Below, one piece after another: positions 1 through 8,272 of a stretch of DNA of 64,000 nt (its first letter is position 1; every line of letters starts with the position of its first letter). The notes beneath the pieces are model-generated. The model was not told where the DNA came from. It was given only the letters and a program-made list of their open reading frames with translations, and did not search any database. The stretch lies in NCBI RefSeq assembly GCF_902859585.1, contig NZ_CADIJM010000003.1:620001-684000 (forward strand). The letters run 5' to 3'. The translations under genes and the position numbers were made by a program. The stretch is from Achromobacter animicus. GTDB taxonomy: Bacteria > Pseudomonadota > Gammaproteobacteria > Burkholderiales > Burkholderiaceae_B.

Positions 1-611
1 CGTCCGCCGCGTTACCGGCCGACGAAGAACACCCGCTGGGCATGGCGGTGGCACAACTGCACGGCGTCTACATCCTGGCGCAGAACCGCCGCGGCATGGT
101 GCTGGTGGACATGCACGCCGCGCACGAGCGCGTGGTCTACGAGCAGCTCAAGCAGGCCCTGGACGCGCGCAGCCTGCCGCGCCAGGACCTGCTGGTGCCC
201 GTGGTGTTTCACGCGCAGGAAAAGGACGTGGCGCTGGTCGAGGAGTTCGAAGAACAGTTGAACGACCTGGGTTTCGAGATGCGCCCGTCAGGCCCCACGT
301 CCATCGCCGTGCGGTCGGTGCCGGCCATCCTGGCGCGCGGCGACATCGAAACCCTGGCCCGCGCCGTGCTGCGCGACCTGGGCGCCGTCGGCGTGTCGCG
401 ACTGCTCACCGAACAGCGCAACGAACTGCTCTCGACCATGGCCTGCCACGGTTCCGTGCGCGCCAACCGCAAGCTCACGCTTGAAGAGATGAACGGCTTG
501 TTGCGCCAGATGGAAACCACGGAACGTGCCGACCAGTGCAATCACGGGCGGCCCACCTGGGTGCAGTGGTCCATGTCGGACCTGGACAAGCTCTTTCTGC
601 GCGGACAATAG
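1..611 (+). CDS. mutL: DNA mismatch repair protein MutL, C-terminal part (truncated by window edge)
   Basis: MutL couples MutS mismatch recognition to strand removal. Only the C-terminal dimerisation and endonuclease domain is present; the reading frame is open from base 3, so the gene starts upstream of the window. The visible motifs are [12 protein letters not shown], matching the DQHA(X)2E(X)4E metal site with Met in place of Gln, then ACHGSVRAN and CNHGRPTW near the end. These mark the nicking-type MutL found in bacteria without MutH. The stop codon lies one base before the miaA start, so the two genes are probably co-transcribed. Confidence 0.95.
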   Translation, partial: SAALPADEEHPLGMAVAQLHGVYILAQNRRGMVLVDMHAAHERVVYEQLKQALDARSLPRQDLLVPVVFHAQEKDVALVEEFEEQLNDLGFEMRPSGPTSIAVRSVPAILARGDIETLARAVLRDLGAVGVSRLLTEQRNELLSTMACHGSVRANRKLTLEEMNGLLRQMETTERADQCNHGRPTWVQWSMSDLDKLFLRGQ

Positions 612-612
612 C

Positions 613-1572
613 TTGTCGTCTTCCCAATCTCCCGCATCGCTCCCGGTCATCTGCCTTGCCGGCCCCACCGCGGCCGGCAAGAGCGCGTCCACGCTGGCGC
701 TCGCCGAACGCTGGCCGCTCGAAATCGTCAACGTGGATTCGGCCACGATCTACCGCGGCATGGACATCGGCACCGCCAAGCCGTCTGCAGAAGAGCAGGC
801 CCGCGTGCCGCAGCATCTGCTGGACATCCTGGATCCTGCCCAGTCGTATTCGGCCGCGGAGTTCCGCGCCGACGCGCTGCGCCTGATCGGGGAGATTCGC
901 GCGCGCGGCCGCATTCCGCTATTGGCGGGCGGCACGATGATGTACTACAAGGCGCTGCGCGACGGCCTGGACGATCTGCCGCAGGCCGATCCTGCCCTGC
1001 GCGCCGAACTGGAAGCGCGCGCCGCCCGCCTGGGTTGGCCCGCCCTGCATGCCGAGCTGGCGGTGCTGGACCCCATCACCGCCGCGCGCCTCGCGCCCAA
1101 CGACAGCCAGCGTATCCAGCGCGCCCTGGAAATCTGCCAGCTGTCCGGCCAGCCGATGTCGGCGCTGCTGCAGCGGGCCGAGCGCAAGCCGGACGACGAC
1201 GCCAACCGGTATCTGACCATCAGCCTGGAACCTTCGGACCGCGCCGCGCTGCACGCGCGCATCGAACAGCGCTTTGACGCCATGCTGCGGCACGGTCTGC
1301 TTGACGAGGTGCGCGGCCTGCACGCCCGCGCCGACCTGCATCCGGGCCTGCCGTCGGTGCGGTGCGTGGGCTACCGGCAGATGTGGGCGCACCTGGACGG
1401 CGAGATCGACCTGGATACCGCCCGCGAACAGGGCATCGCGGCAACGCGGCAACTGGCCAAGCGCCAGATCACCTGGCTGCGCGCGCAGCCCGAGCGTGTG
1501 ATCGTGGACTGCCTGGCCGCCGACGCCGTCGCGCAGACGATCGACGCCGTGGCGGTAGCGCTGGCGGACTGA
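613..1572 (+). CDS. miaA: tRNA dimethylallyltransferase MiaA
   Basis: MiaA adds the dimethylallyl group to A37 of tRNAs that read UNN codons. The TTG at 613 is chosen because it sits just after the mutL stop and gives a 319-residue protein, the usual family length; upstream extension would run inside mutL. The P-loop GPTAAGKS is at residues 17-24, followed by the substrate-binding segment [16 protein letters not shown] and the conserved VGYRQMW stretch. TTG is an unusual start and implies translational coupling to mutL. Confidence 0.95.
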   Translation: MSSSQSPASLPVICLAGPTAAGKSASTLALAERWPLEIVNVDSATIYRGMDIGTAKPSAEEQARVPQHLLDILDPAQSYSAAEFRADALRLIGEIRARGRIPLLAGGTMMYYKALRDGLDDLPQADPALRAELEARAARLGWPALHAELAVLDPITAARLAPNDSQRIQRALEICQLSGQPMSALLQRAERKPDDDANRYLTISLEPSDRAALHARIEQRFDAMLRHGLLDEVRGLHARADLHPGLPSVRCVGYRQMWAHLDGEIDLDTAREQGIAATRQLAKRQITWLRAQPERVIVDCLAADAVAQTIDAVAVALAD

Positions 1573-1636
1573 CGGGCGGCAACACTTCCTGATTCGAGAG
1601 AGTGGCGCGCAGGCGACCACTCGCGCCACAAAAAAA

Positions 1637-1659
1637 ATGACCGCCATCACGGCGGTCAT
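1637..1659. terminator. Bidirectional rho-independent terminator between miaA and purM
   Basis: A 9-bp perfect stem (atgaccgcc / ggcggtcat) with a 5-base loop is flanked by an A run on the left and a T-rich stretch on the right. It lies between two convergent genes and can stop transcription from both sides, most strongly for purM because of the A7 run. Confidence 0.85.
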
Positions 1660-1685
1660 TTCATTTCAGCGCTGTCGCCGCGGCA

Positions 1686-2735
1686 TCACACCACGAAGGT
1701 CTGCGCCATGCCGGCTTCCTGGGGAACGATCTCGCCCAGCTTGCTGACCGTCTCGCCCTGCTCGCGCAGCGTGGCGGCGATGGCGTCGGCCTGGGCCGAG
1801 TCCACCACCAGCACCATGCCGATGCCGCAATTGAAGACGCGGTACATCTCGGTGTCTTCAACGCCGCCCTGCTCCTGCAGCCACTGGAACAGCTTGGGCA
1901 TTTCCCATGCGTCGCGGTGCAGCTTGGCAGCCAGGCCGTCCTGCAGGATGCGCGGCACGTTGTCCAGCAGGCCGCCGCCCGTGATGTGGGCCAGGCCCTT
2001 GATCGCCGTGCCGTGCTTGGCCAGCGCGGCCAGCACCTGCTTGACGTAGATGCGAGTCGGGGCCATGACCACGTCGACCATCTTCTGGCCGTGGAAATCG
2101 TCGTCCGGCTTGGCGCCGGCGCGTTCCAGGATCTTGCGCAGCAGCGAGTAGCCGTTGGAATGCGCGCCGCTGGACGCCAGGCCCAGGACCACGTCGCCCG
2201 CCTTGATGGACTTGCCGTCGATGATCTTGGACTTTTCCACCGCGCCCACCGCGAAGCCGGCCAGATCGTATTCGCCGTCCGGGTACATGCCCGGCATTTC
2301 GGCGGTTTCGCCGCCGATCAGCGCGCAGCCCGACAATTCGCAGCCCTTGGCAATGCCGCCCACCACCGCCGCCGCCGTGTCCACCGACAGCTTGCCGCAG
2401 CCGAAGTAATCCAGGAAGAAGAGCGGCTCGGCGCCCTGCACCAGGATGTCGTTGACGCTCATGGCGACCAGGTCGATGCCGACCGTGTCGTGGCGGTTCC
2501 AGTCGAACGCGAGACGCAGCTTGGTGCCCACGCCGTCGGTGCCGGAAACCAGCACCGGCTCCTTGTAGGTCTTGGGCACTTCGAACAGGCCGCCAAAGCC
2601 GCCGATACCGGCCAGCACCCCGGGACGCATGGTGCGCGCGGCAAGGGGTTTGATTCGGTCGACCAGGGCGTCGCCTGCGTCGATGTCGACACCGGCGTCG
2701 CGGTAGGTCAGGGGGGCTTTAGGTTGGTTCGTCAT
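1686..2735 (-). CDS. purM: Phosphoribosylformylglycinamidine cyclo-ligase (AIR synthetase)
   Basis: PurM closes FGAM to aminoimidazole ribotide with ATP in de novo purine synthesis. The 349-residue length is normal. The N-terminal [16 protein letters not shown], the glycine-rich [25 protein letters not shown] and the [12 protein letters not shown] segment are characteristic of the AIR synthase family. The gene is convergent with miaA and separated from it by a shared terminator. The start is the ATG giving [13 protein letters not shown]. Cytosolic enzyme. Confidence 0.97.
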   Translation of the reverse strand: MTNQPKAPLTYRDAGVDIDAGDALVDRIKPLAARTMRPGVLAGIGGFGGLFEVPKTYKEPVLVSGTDGVGTKLRLAFDWNRHDTVGIDLVAMSVNDILVQGAEPLFFLDYFGCGKLSVDTAAAVVGGIAKGCELSGCALIGGETAEMPGMYPDGEYDLAGFAVGAVEKSKIIDGKSIKAGDVVLGLASSGAHSNGYSLLRKILERAGAKPDDDFHGQKMVDVVMAPTRIYVKQVLAALAKHGTAIKGLAHITGGGLLDNVPRILQDGLAAKLHRDAWEMPKLFQWLQEQGGVEDTEMYRVFNCGIGMVLVVDSAQADAIAATLREQGETVSKLGEIVPQEAGMAQTFVV

Positions 2736-3074
2736 GAGAAATGCCGTGGGGTATGTAACAATTGCTGGGATTTTGGTGGAACGCCCTGCATTTTACGATG
2801 ACGCGGGCACGGACAGGCGCGTAAGGCGCAAACCCACGCCAAGCCGAGCGTTCCGACGCGACATCAGCGCCCCAGGTGGTTTAAAGTGTAGGGTTGGCCG
2901 GTATTGATTTTGCCAGTTTCTACATGGCCCTTGCATCACCGATTTTTCTTGGCTTTTTTCCTGGCTTTTTGTGGCGCCCCGAATTGGCTATTCCGGCGCC
3001 TTTGAAAATGGCTCTTCCGGCGCCCCTGAACATGGCTATTCCAGCGCCCCTGAAAAGCCCGATTGCTAACTCTC
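2736..3074. other. Divergent purM/hda intergenic region with a 24-bp tandem repeat
   Basis: This 339-base gap between divergent purM and hda should hold both promoters. No clear sigma-70 promoter was identified. Its right part carries three tandem 24-bp units (annotated separately), preceded by a T-rich stretch near 2944-2970. No recognisable gene is present. Confidence 0.5.
2984..3055. repeat. Three tandem 24-bp repeat units upstream of hda
   Basis: Units at 2984-3007, 3008-3031 and 3032-3055 differ by only a few bases, with consensus atggctattccggcgcccct plus gaaa. Because 24 is a multiple of three the array stays open in one forward frame (MAIPAPLK-like octapeptides), but no gene family was recognised, so it is recorded as DNA repeat in the hda leader. 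Confidence 0.8.
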
Positions 3075-3776
3075 ATGAACCGCCAGCTGCTGCTTGACGT
3101 TCTCCCCGCGCCAGCGCCATCGCTGAACAACTACATCGCCGGCCCCAACGGAGAAGCGGTGGCGGCCGTGCGTGCGCTCAAGCCCGGACGGGCCCTGTAC
3201 ATCTGGGGCGCCGCCGGCTGCGGCCGCACCCACCTCTTGCGCGCGCTGACCGCCCGGCCCGATGCCGTCTACGTCGACCCCGCCAACGGCGAAAACATGC
3301 TGCGCCGCCTGGCCGAGGCCGATTCCAAGTCGCCCATGCCCAAATTCGTGGCGGTCGACGACGTGCACCGCATGGACGACAGCCGCCAGGCTGCCCTGTT
3401 TGCGCTGTACAACCGGTGGCGCGAATCCGCCGCCACGCAGCGCGCCTTTGCGCTGGCGCTGGCCGGCGACCGCGCGCCGCTGTCGATGCCGCTGCGCGAA
3501 GACCTGCGCACGCGCCTGGGCTGGGATCTGGTGTTCCGCCTGGATCCGCTGTCCGACGCCGACAAGCTGGCCGCACTGTCCGCGCAGGCCGCCGAACGCG
3601 GGCTGCATCTGGCGCCCGAAATCATCAACTGGATGCTCACGCACCACGAACGCGACATCCGCAAGCTTGCCGCGTTGCTCGACGCGCTGGACCGTTATTC
3701 ATTGGCCACCGGCCGCCCCATCACCCTCCCCCTGCTGCGCGCCATGCTCGCAGATCCTGATTCACAACGCACATGA
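3075..3776 (+). CDS. hda: DnaA regulatory inactivator Hda
   Basis: Hda is a short DnaA-like AAA+ protein. With the DNA-loaded sliding clamp it stimulates hydrolysis of DnaA-bound ATP and so prevents re-initiation. The 233-residue protein starts MNRQLLLDVLP, containing the QLLLDV-type clamp-binding segment, followed by the degenerate Walker A WGAAGCGRTHLL and a Walker B-like FVAVDDVHRM. The ATG at 3075 is preferred over upstream alternatives because it matches the family N-terminus. The stop overlaps the next gene by 4 bp. Confidence 0.93.
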   Translation: MNRQLLLDVLPAPAPSLNNYIAGPNGEAVAAVRALKPGRALYIWGAAGCGRTHLLRALTARPDAVYVDPANGENMLRRLAEADSKSPMPKFVAVDDVHRMDDSRQAALFALYNRWRESAATQRAFALALAGDRAPLSMPLREDLRTRLGWDLVFRLDPLSDADKLAALSAQAAERGLHLAPEIINWMLTHHERDIRKLAALLDALDRYSLATGRPITLPLLRAMLADPDSQRT

Positions 3777-4471
3777 CCACCCGACGTCTCGCCCTGTTCG
3801 ACCTGGATCACACCTTGCTGCCGCTCGACAGCGACTACCAATGGGCCGACTATCTGGCGCGCACAGGCCGCGCGGGCGATCCCGTCGAAGCCCGCCGTCT
3901 GAATGACGATCTGATGGACCGCTACAACCGCGGCGAACTCACGGCCGAACAGGCCGCGGAATTCATGCTGGGCCTGCTGGCCGCGCATTCGCCGTACGAC
4001 CTGGCTGCCTGGCACGAAACCTTCATGGGCGAAGTCATCCGCCCGTCCATCACGCCGGCTGCCCGCGACCTCGTCGACAGCCACCTCGAAGCCGGCGACC
4101 TCTGCGCCATCGTCACGGCCACCAACAGCTTCGTCACCGCCCCGATCGCCCGCGCCTTCGGCGTGCCCCACCTGGTCGCGACCGACGCCGAGTACCTGCG
4201 CGGCCGCTACACCGGCCGCATCCTGGGCACGCCCAGCTTCAAGGAAGGCAAGGTCGTGCGCGTCAACGACTGGCTCGCCGGCATGGGCCTGGGGGTTGCG
4301 GATTTCTCCGAATCGTTTTTCTATAGCGATTCGGTCAATGATGTGCCGCTGCTCGAAAAAGTGACCCGTCCGATTGCCGCCAACCCCAGCCCCACCCTGC
4401 GCGCCATTGCGCAGGAACGCGGCTGGCAAGTGATCGACCTGTTCGACCACATGGAAGATTCGAAGTCCTAA
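3773..4471 (+). CDS. HAD-IB family hydrolase (SerB-like phosphatase)
   Basis: This 232-residue protein has the four HAD motifs of a subfamily IB phosphatase: FDLDHTLL with nucleophile Asp near residue 9, the VTATNSF motif II, the SFKEGK lysine and YSDSVNDVPLL motif IV. Such proteins resemble phosphoserine phosphatase and often act on small phosphorylated metabolites; the substrate cannot be read from sequence. ATGA overlap with hda and direct abutment with pcnB show a co-transcribed hda-HAD-pcnB-folK unit. Confidence 0.9.
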   Translation: MTTRRLALFDLDHTLLPLDSDYQWADYLARTGRAGDPVEARRLNDDLMDRYNRGELTAEQAAEFMLGLLAAHSPYDLAAWHETFMGEVIRPSITPAARDLVDSHLEAGDLCAIVTATNSFVTAPIARAFGVPHLVATDAEYLRGRYTGRILGTPSFKEGKVVRVNDWLAGMGLGVADFSESFFYSDSVNDVPLLEKVTRPIAANPSPTLRAIAQERGWQVIDLFDHMEDSKS

Positions 4472-5845
4472 ATGATCACTGAAACCATAAGAAAATTCGT
4501 CGGCCGGCTCTTCGCGCCGACACCCAAGGGGCCGTTGCGCATCGGGCGCGACAAGCACGGAATCGACCGCCGCAACGTGTCGCGCCACGCCATCAAGGTG
4601 TGCGAGGTGCTGCGCCAGCATGGCTACGAAGCCTATATCGTCGGCGGCGCGGTGCGCGACCTGATCGTCGGACTGGAGCCCAAGGACTTCGACGTGGCCA
4701 CCAATGCCACGCCCGAACAGATCCGCCCCCTGTTCCGCCGCGCGCGCATCATCGGCCGCCGCTTCCAGCTGGTGCACGTGGTGTTCGGCCAGGAAATCAT
4801 CGAGACCTCCACCTTCCGCGCGCCCGCCTCGGAAGACCAGGAGACCGACGAGCACGGCCGCATCCTGCGCGACAACGTCTTCGGTTCGCAGGAAGAAGAC
4901 GCCAAGCGCCGCGACTTCACCATGAATGCGCTGTACTACGACCCGCACAACGAGGAAGTCATCGACTACCACGATGGCGTGGCCGACCTGAAGAAGCGCC
5001 AGATCCGCATCATCGGCGACCCTGTCAAGCGCTACCGCGAAGACCCGGTCCGCATGCTGCGCGCGGTGCGCTTTGCCGCCAAGCTGAACGGCACGATCGA
5101 CCCGGCCACGCGCCAGCCCATCAGCACGATGGCCGACCTCATCGAAAACGTGCCGGCCTCGCGCCTGTTCGACGAGATGCTCAAGCTGCTGACCTGCGGC
5201 CATGCCATGGACTGCCTGCGCCAGTTGCGCGCCGACGGTCTGCACAACGGCCTCTTGCCGCTGCTGGACGTCGTGCTTGAGCAACCCGGCGGCGAACACT
5301 TCGTGGAACTGGCGCTGGAACGCACCGATGCGCGCGTGCGCGCCGGCAAGACCATCAGTCCCAGCTTCCTCTTTGCCGCGCTGTTGTGGCAGCAGGTGGA
5401 CGTGCGCTGGAAGCAGCTGCGCGCCCAGGGCGAGCACACCATCCCCGCGCTGTCGACGGCGGCGGACTCGGTGCTGGACGAACAGACCGAGAAGCTCGCC
5501 ATCCAGCGCCGCTTCTCGTCCGACATGCGCGAAATCTGGTTCATGCAGCCGCGTTTCGAGCGCCGCATGGGCAAGACCATCTACCGCATGATCGAGCAGC
5601 CGCGCTTCCGCGCCGCCTGCGACTTCCTGCAGCTGCGCGCCGCCGCCGGCGAGTTCGACAGCGTGCTGGCGCAGTGGTGGATGGATCTGGCCAATGCCGA
5701 CGACGACACCCGCGCCGAGATGATCGAGGAAATCTCGCGCCAGCCGCGCGAAGCCTCCGATGCGGCCACGGGCACGGCCTCTCCCGCGCGCCGGCGCCGC
5801 CGTCCGCGCCGCAGCGGACCGCGCAGCGCGCCCGCCGGCGAGTAA
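4472..5845 (+). CDS. pcnB: Poly(A) polymerase PcnB
   Basis: PcnB adds 3' poly(A) tails that mark RNA for decay. The class II nucleotidyltransferase head is clear: YIVGGAVRDLIVG followed by the KDFDVAT catalytic Asp pair, then RRDFTMNALYYD and the RNA-binding KRYREDPVRMLRAVRFAAKL segment. It has 457 residues, including the Arg-rich basic tail (RRRRRPRRSG) typical of beta and gamma PcnB rather than CCA-adding enzyme. The ATG directly follows the previous stop. Confidence 0.95.
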   Translation: MITETIRKFVGRLFAPTPKGPLRIGRDKHGIDRRNVSRHAIKVCEVLRQHGYEAYIVGGAVRDLIVGLEPKDFDVATNATPEQIRPLFRRARIIGRRFQLVHVVFGQEIIETSTFRAPASEDQETDEHGRILRDNVFGSQEEDAKRRDFTMNALYYDPHNEEVIDYHDGVADLKKRQIRIIGDPVKRYREDPVRMLRAVRFAAKLNGTIDPATRQPISTMADLIENVPASRLFDEMLKLLTCGHAMDCLRQLRADGLHNGLLPLLDVVLEQPGGEHFVELALERTDARVRAGKTISPSFLFAALLWQQVDVRWKQLRAQGEHTIPALSTAADSVLDEQTEKLAIQRRFSSDMREIWFMQPRFERRMGKTIYRMIEQPRFRAACDFLQLRAAAGEFDSVLAQWWMDLANADDDTRAEMIEEISRQPREASDAATGTASPARRRRRPRRSGPRSAPAGE

Positions 5846-5848
5846 CCC

Positions 5849-6337
5849 ATGCCGCAGCCGTCCGTGCGCGCCTACGTCGGCCTGGGCGCCAACCTGGGCG
5901 ACAGCGCGGCCACCCTGCGCCAGGTCCTGGCGCAGTTGCAGGCCACCCCGGGCATCACCGGGGTAACGTCCTCGCCGTTCTACCGCAGCGCGCCGGTGGA
6001 TGCCACCGGCCCCGACTTCATCAACGCCGTGGCAGCCGTGGACACCGTCCTCGCGCCACTGGCATTGCTGGACGTCCTGCAGGCGCTTGAAAACGAACAC
6101 GGCCGCCTGCGCCCCTACCGCAATGCCCCCCGCACCCTCGATCTGGATCTGCTGCTGCACGGCGATACGCGGCTGGATGACGCGCGGCTGATCCTGCCGC
6201 ATCCCCGCCTGCATCTGCGCGCCTTCGTCCTGCTGCCGCTGCGCGATCTTGCGCCCGGCTTGGCCGTGCAAGGACAGCCGCTTGACGCGTGGATCGACGC
6301 GATCCACGATCAGCCGATCGAACGAATCGCGCCCTGA
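5849..6337 (+). CDS. folK: 2-amino-4-hydroxy-6-hydroxymethyldihydropteridine pyrophosphokinase
   Basis: FolK transfers pyrophosphate from ATP to hydroxymethyl-dihydropterin in folate synthesis. The 162-residue protein starts with VGLGANLGDS and carries the HPPK signature RPYRNAPRTLDLDLLL with its metal-binding aspartates, then LPHPRLHLRAFVLLPL. It begins 3 bases after pcnB and ends the operon. Confidence 0.95.
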   Translation: MPQPSVRAYVGLGANLGDSAATLRQVLAQLQATPGITGVTSSPFYRSAPVDATGPDFINAVAAVDTVLAPLALLDVLQALENEHGRLRPYRNAPRTLDLDLLLHGDTRLDDARLILPHPRLHLRAFVLLPLRDLAPGLAVQGQPLDAWIDAIHDQPIERIAP

Positions 6338-6386
6338 GCGCAGGATCAGCAGCGCGGCGCAATGCGCGCCCGCGCAATCGCGCGGC

Positions 6387-6458
6387 ACATTGCGCAGAAC
6401 ATTACGCAGCACGTGACACTACACATAGCGCGAAACATAGCGCGACACATGGCGCGCC
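6387..6458. repeat. Six degenerate 12-bp tandem repeats after folK
   Basis: Consecutive 12-mers acattgcgcaga, acattacgcagc, acgtgacactac, acatagcgcgaa, acatagcgcgac and acatggcgcgcc run from 6387 to 6458, with a weaker seventh unit just upstream. The array fills the gap between convergent folK and the PfkB kinase. No U-tailed terminator was found in this gap, so the array or its GC-rich pairing may mark the transcript ends. Confidence 0.7.
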
Positions 6459-6470
6459 GCGTGCCAGCCG

Positions 6471-7367
6471 TCACGCCTTCGGCGTAAACGCCATCATCGC
6501 CCGCTCGACGTCTTCCACGCCCGGCAGCCCCGCCTCGTTCCCCAGATGCTGGATCTTGTGCGCGGAGGCCGCCCGTGCAAACGTGAAATGCTCGATCCAC
6601 GGTTGTTCCGGCCGCGTCAGGTAGGACCACACATACGCGCCGTGAAACACGTCGCCCGCGCCCGACGTGTCGATGATGCGCGCAGCCGGCACATCAAGCG
6701 ACGGCAGCGTGTCGACGCGCCCCGTCTCGTCGTACCACAGCATGCCGCGCTCGCCGAGCGTCACCGCGCCGATGCGGCAGCCGCGCTCCTTCAGCAGATC
6801 CAGCAGCCCCTCGGGCGACAGACCTAGCTGCTCGCACATGCGCTCGGCGCACACGGCCACGTCGATATGGCGCAGCAGTTCGTCGGTGTTCTCGCGCATG
6901 CCGCCCCCGTCCAGCGAAGTCAGCACGCCGGCCTGGCGGCAGGCGCGCGCGTAATGCAGCGCGGCGTCGGGCTGATGACCGTCCAGATGCAGGGCGCGAT
7001 AGCCGCTAATGTCCAACCTGGGAAAGTCGTTCAGGTAGCCCGCGTCGCGCGCGCGGACGATGGCGCGCTTGCCGTGGTTGGGCATGATGAACGACAGCGA
7101 GGAGCGCCGCACCTGGCGCGCGTGCAGCGTGACGCCATGCGCGGCCGCCATGTCCGAGTACATGTGGCCCAGCCAGTCCGGCGCCAGCGAGCAGATCAGA
7201 TCGGGCGGCAACCCCAGCCGCGCGCAGGCAAACGCCGCCGTCACCGCATTGCCGCCGAACGAGACCGCGTAGTCGCGCGCCACGCTTTTCTGGTCGCCCG
7301 TGGGCCATTCGTCGGCCAGCACGGTGACGTCGATGTAGGTATGTCCGATGAAAAGCGCCTCGCCCAT
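6471..7367 (-). CDS. PfkB/ribokinase-family carbohydrate kinase
   Basis: This 298-residue kinase has the PfkB layout. Substrate-binding SFGGNAVTAAFACARLG lies near residue 36 and the catalytic loop DTSGAGDVFHGAY near the C-terminus, where the Asp is the base and GAGD forms the anion hole. Family members phosphorylate sugars, nucleosides or related alcohols; the substrate here is not deducible. It lies last in a same-strand group after a CitE-like lyase, with a 71-bp gap, so it may belong to that catabolic transcript or be independent. Confidence 0.85.
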   Translation of the reverse strand: MGEALFIGHTYIDVTVLADEWPTGDQKSVARDYAVSFGGNAVTAAFACARLGLPPDLICSLAPDWLGHMYSDMAAAHGVTLHARQVRRSSLSFIMPNHGKRAIVRARDAGYLNDFPRLDISGYRALHLDGHQPDAALHYARACRQAGVLTSLDGGGMRENTDELLRHIDVAVCAERMCEQLGLSPEGLLDLLKERGCRIGAVTLGERGMLWYDETGRVDTLPSLDVPAARIIDTSGAGDVFHGAYVWSYLTRPEQPWIEHFTFARAASAHKIQHLGNEAGLPGVEDVERAMMAFTPKA

Positions 7368-7438
7368 GGGCCCGCCTTGTCAGGTTGTATGCGCGGGGCG
7401 CCTCGGCGCAGGGTCTGGACGAGGCGCCGGCGCGGGAT

Positions 7439-8272
7439 TCAGCCGCGCGCGGATTCGCCCGCCTGCGCCAGCACCAGCCGCGCTCGTGCGATGACAGGTG
7501 CGTCGACCATCTTGCCATCCAGCATGAACGTGCCCGCGGCCGTGTCGCGGTGCGCGGCGATGACGCGCCGCGCCCAGTCGAGTTCCTGCTGGGCCGGCAC
7601 GAAAGCGGCGTGGATGACGGGCACCTGCGTGGGATGGATGCACAGCATGCCGCCAAAGCCCATCTGCTGCGCGCGGCCGGCTGCCGCGGCCAGTCCGGCC
7701 TGATCCTGCACACCGGGAAAGACGCCATCCAACGCAGGCGCCAGGCCTGCGGCACGGGTGTGCAGCAGCACCTGCACCCGGGCGTGGTCCAGCACGGTTT
7801 CGGCGCCCGGCGTGTCGGGCGTCAGGCCCAGGTCCAGGCCGTAATCCAGACTGCCGAACGCCAGCCGCGCAACACCAGGGGTGGCGGCGATCTCGCCGGC
7901 ATTGAGAATGCCCTGCGCGGTTTCAAGAATGGGAATCACGGGACAGCCGGTCTGCGCTGCGTGCCGCACCTGCATCATGCTTTCGGCCTTGGGCAGCAGG
8001 ATGCCCGCCACGCCGGCCCTGCCGCGGCAGGCCTTCAGATCGTCGTCGTGCCAGGACGTGGAGGCGTCGTTGATGCGCACCCAGAGCCGGGCCTCGCGAT
8101 TCAAGCCCAGGAAATCGCACAGGGCTTCGCGGGCCGACGCCTTGGCCAGGTGCTCCACGGCGTCTTCCAGGTCCACGATGACGGCGTCCGCGCCCGCAGC
8201 CAGCGCTTTGGGGATGCGTTCGGGCCGCGAGGCCGGCACAAACAGGGCGCTACGAACGACGGGATGCGTCAC
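7439..8272 (-). CDS. CitE/HpcH-family CoA-ester lyase (possible citramalyl-CoA lyase)
   Basis: This 277-residue TIM-barrel lyase starts RSALFVPASRPERIPKAL and has VDLEDAV with the Mg-binding acidic residues, PILETAQGI and CIHPTQVPVI, all typical of CitE-like enzymes that split beta-hydroxyacyl-CoA thioesters. Its start overlaps the CoA-transferase stop by 4 bp. With the CoA-transferase and MaoC hydratase upstream, (S)-citramalyl-CoA cleavage to acetyl-CoA and pyruvate is the best guess. Malyl-CoA or methylmalyl-CoA lyase is the alternative. Confidence 0.85.
   Translation of the reverse strand: MTHPVVRSALFVPASRPERIPKALAAGADAVIVDLEDAVEHLAKASAREALCDFLGLNREARLWVRINDASTSWHDDDLKACRGRAGVAGILLPKAESMMQVRHAAQTGCPVIPILETAQGILNAGEIAATPGVARLAFGSLDYGLDLGLTPDTPGAETVLDHARVQVLLHTRAAGLAPALDGVFPGVQDQAGLAAAAGRAQQMGFGGMLCIHPTQVPVIHAAFVPAQQELDWARRVIAAHRDTAAGTFMLDGKMVDAPVIARARLVLAQAGESARG

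Noticed and set aside
2984-3055. CRISPR array reading of the short tandem repeats
   Set aside because: Units are contiguous without spacers and no cas genes occur in the window.
2894-3097. 67-codon rightward frame covering the 24-bp repeats
   Set aside because: It runs into hda out of frame and encodes only repeat octapeptides; kept as a DNA repeat, with the leader-peptide idea noted as a finding.
3695-6412. Very long minus-strand frame opposite the HAD, pcnB and folK genes
   Set aside because: It is the antisense shadow of well-supported genes in GC-rich DNA and has no family-like segments.
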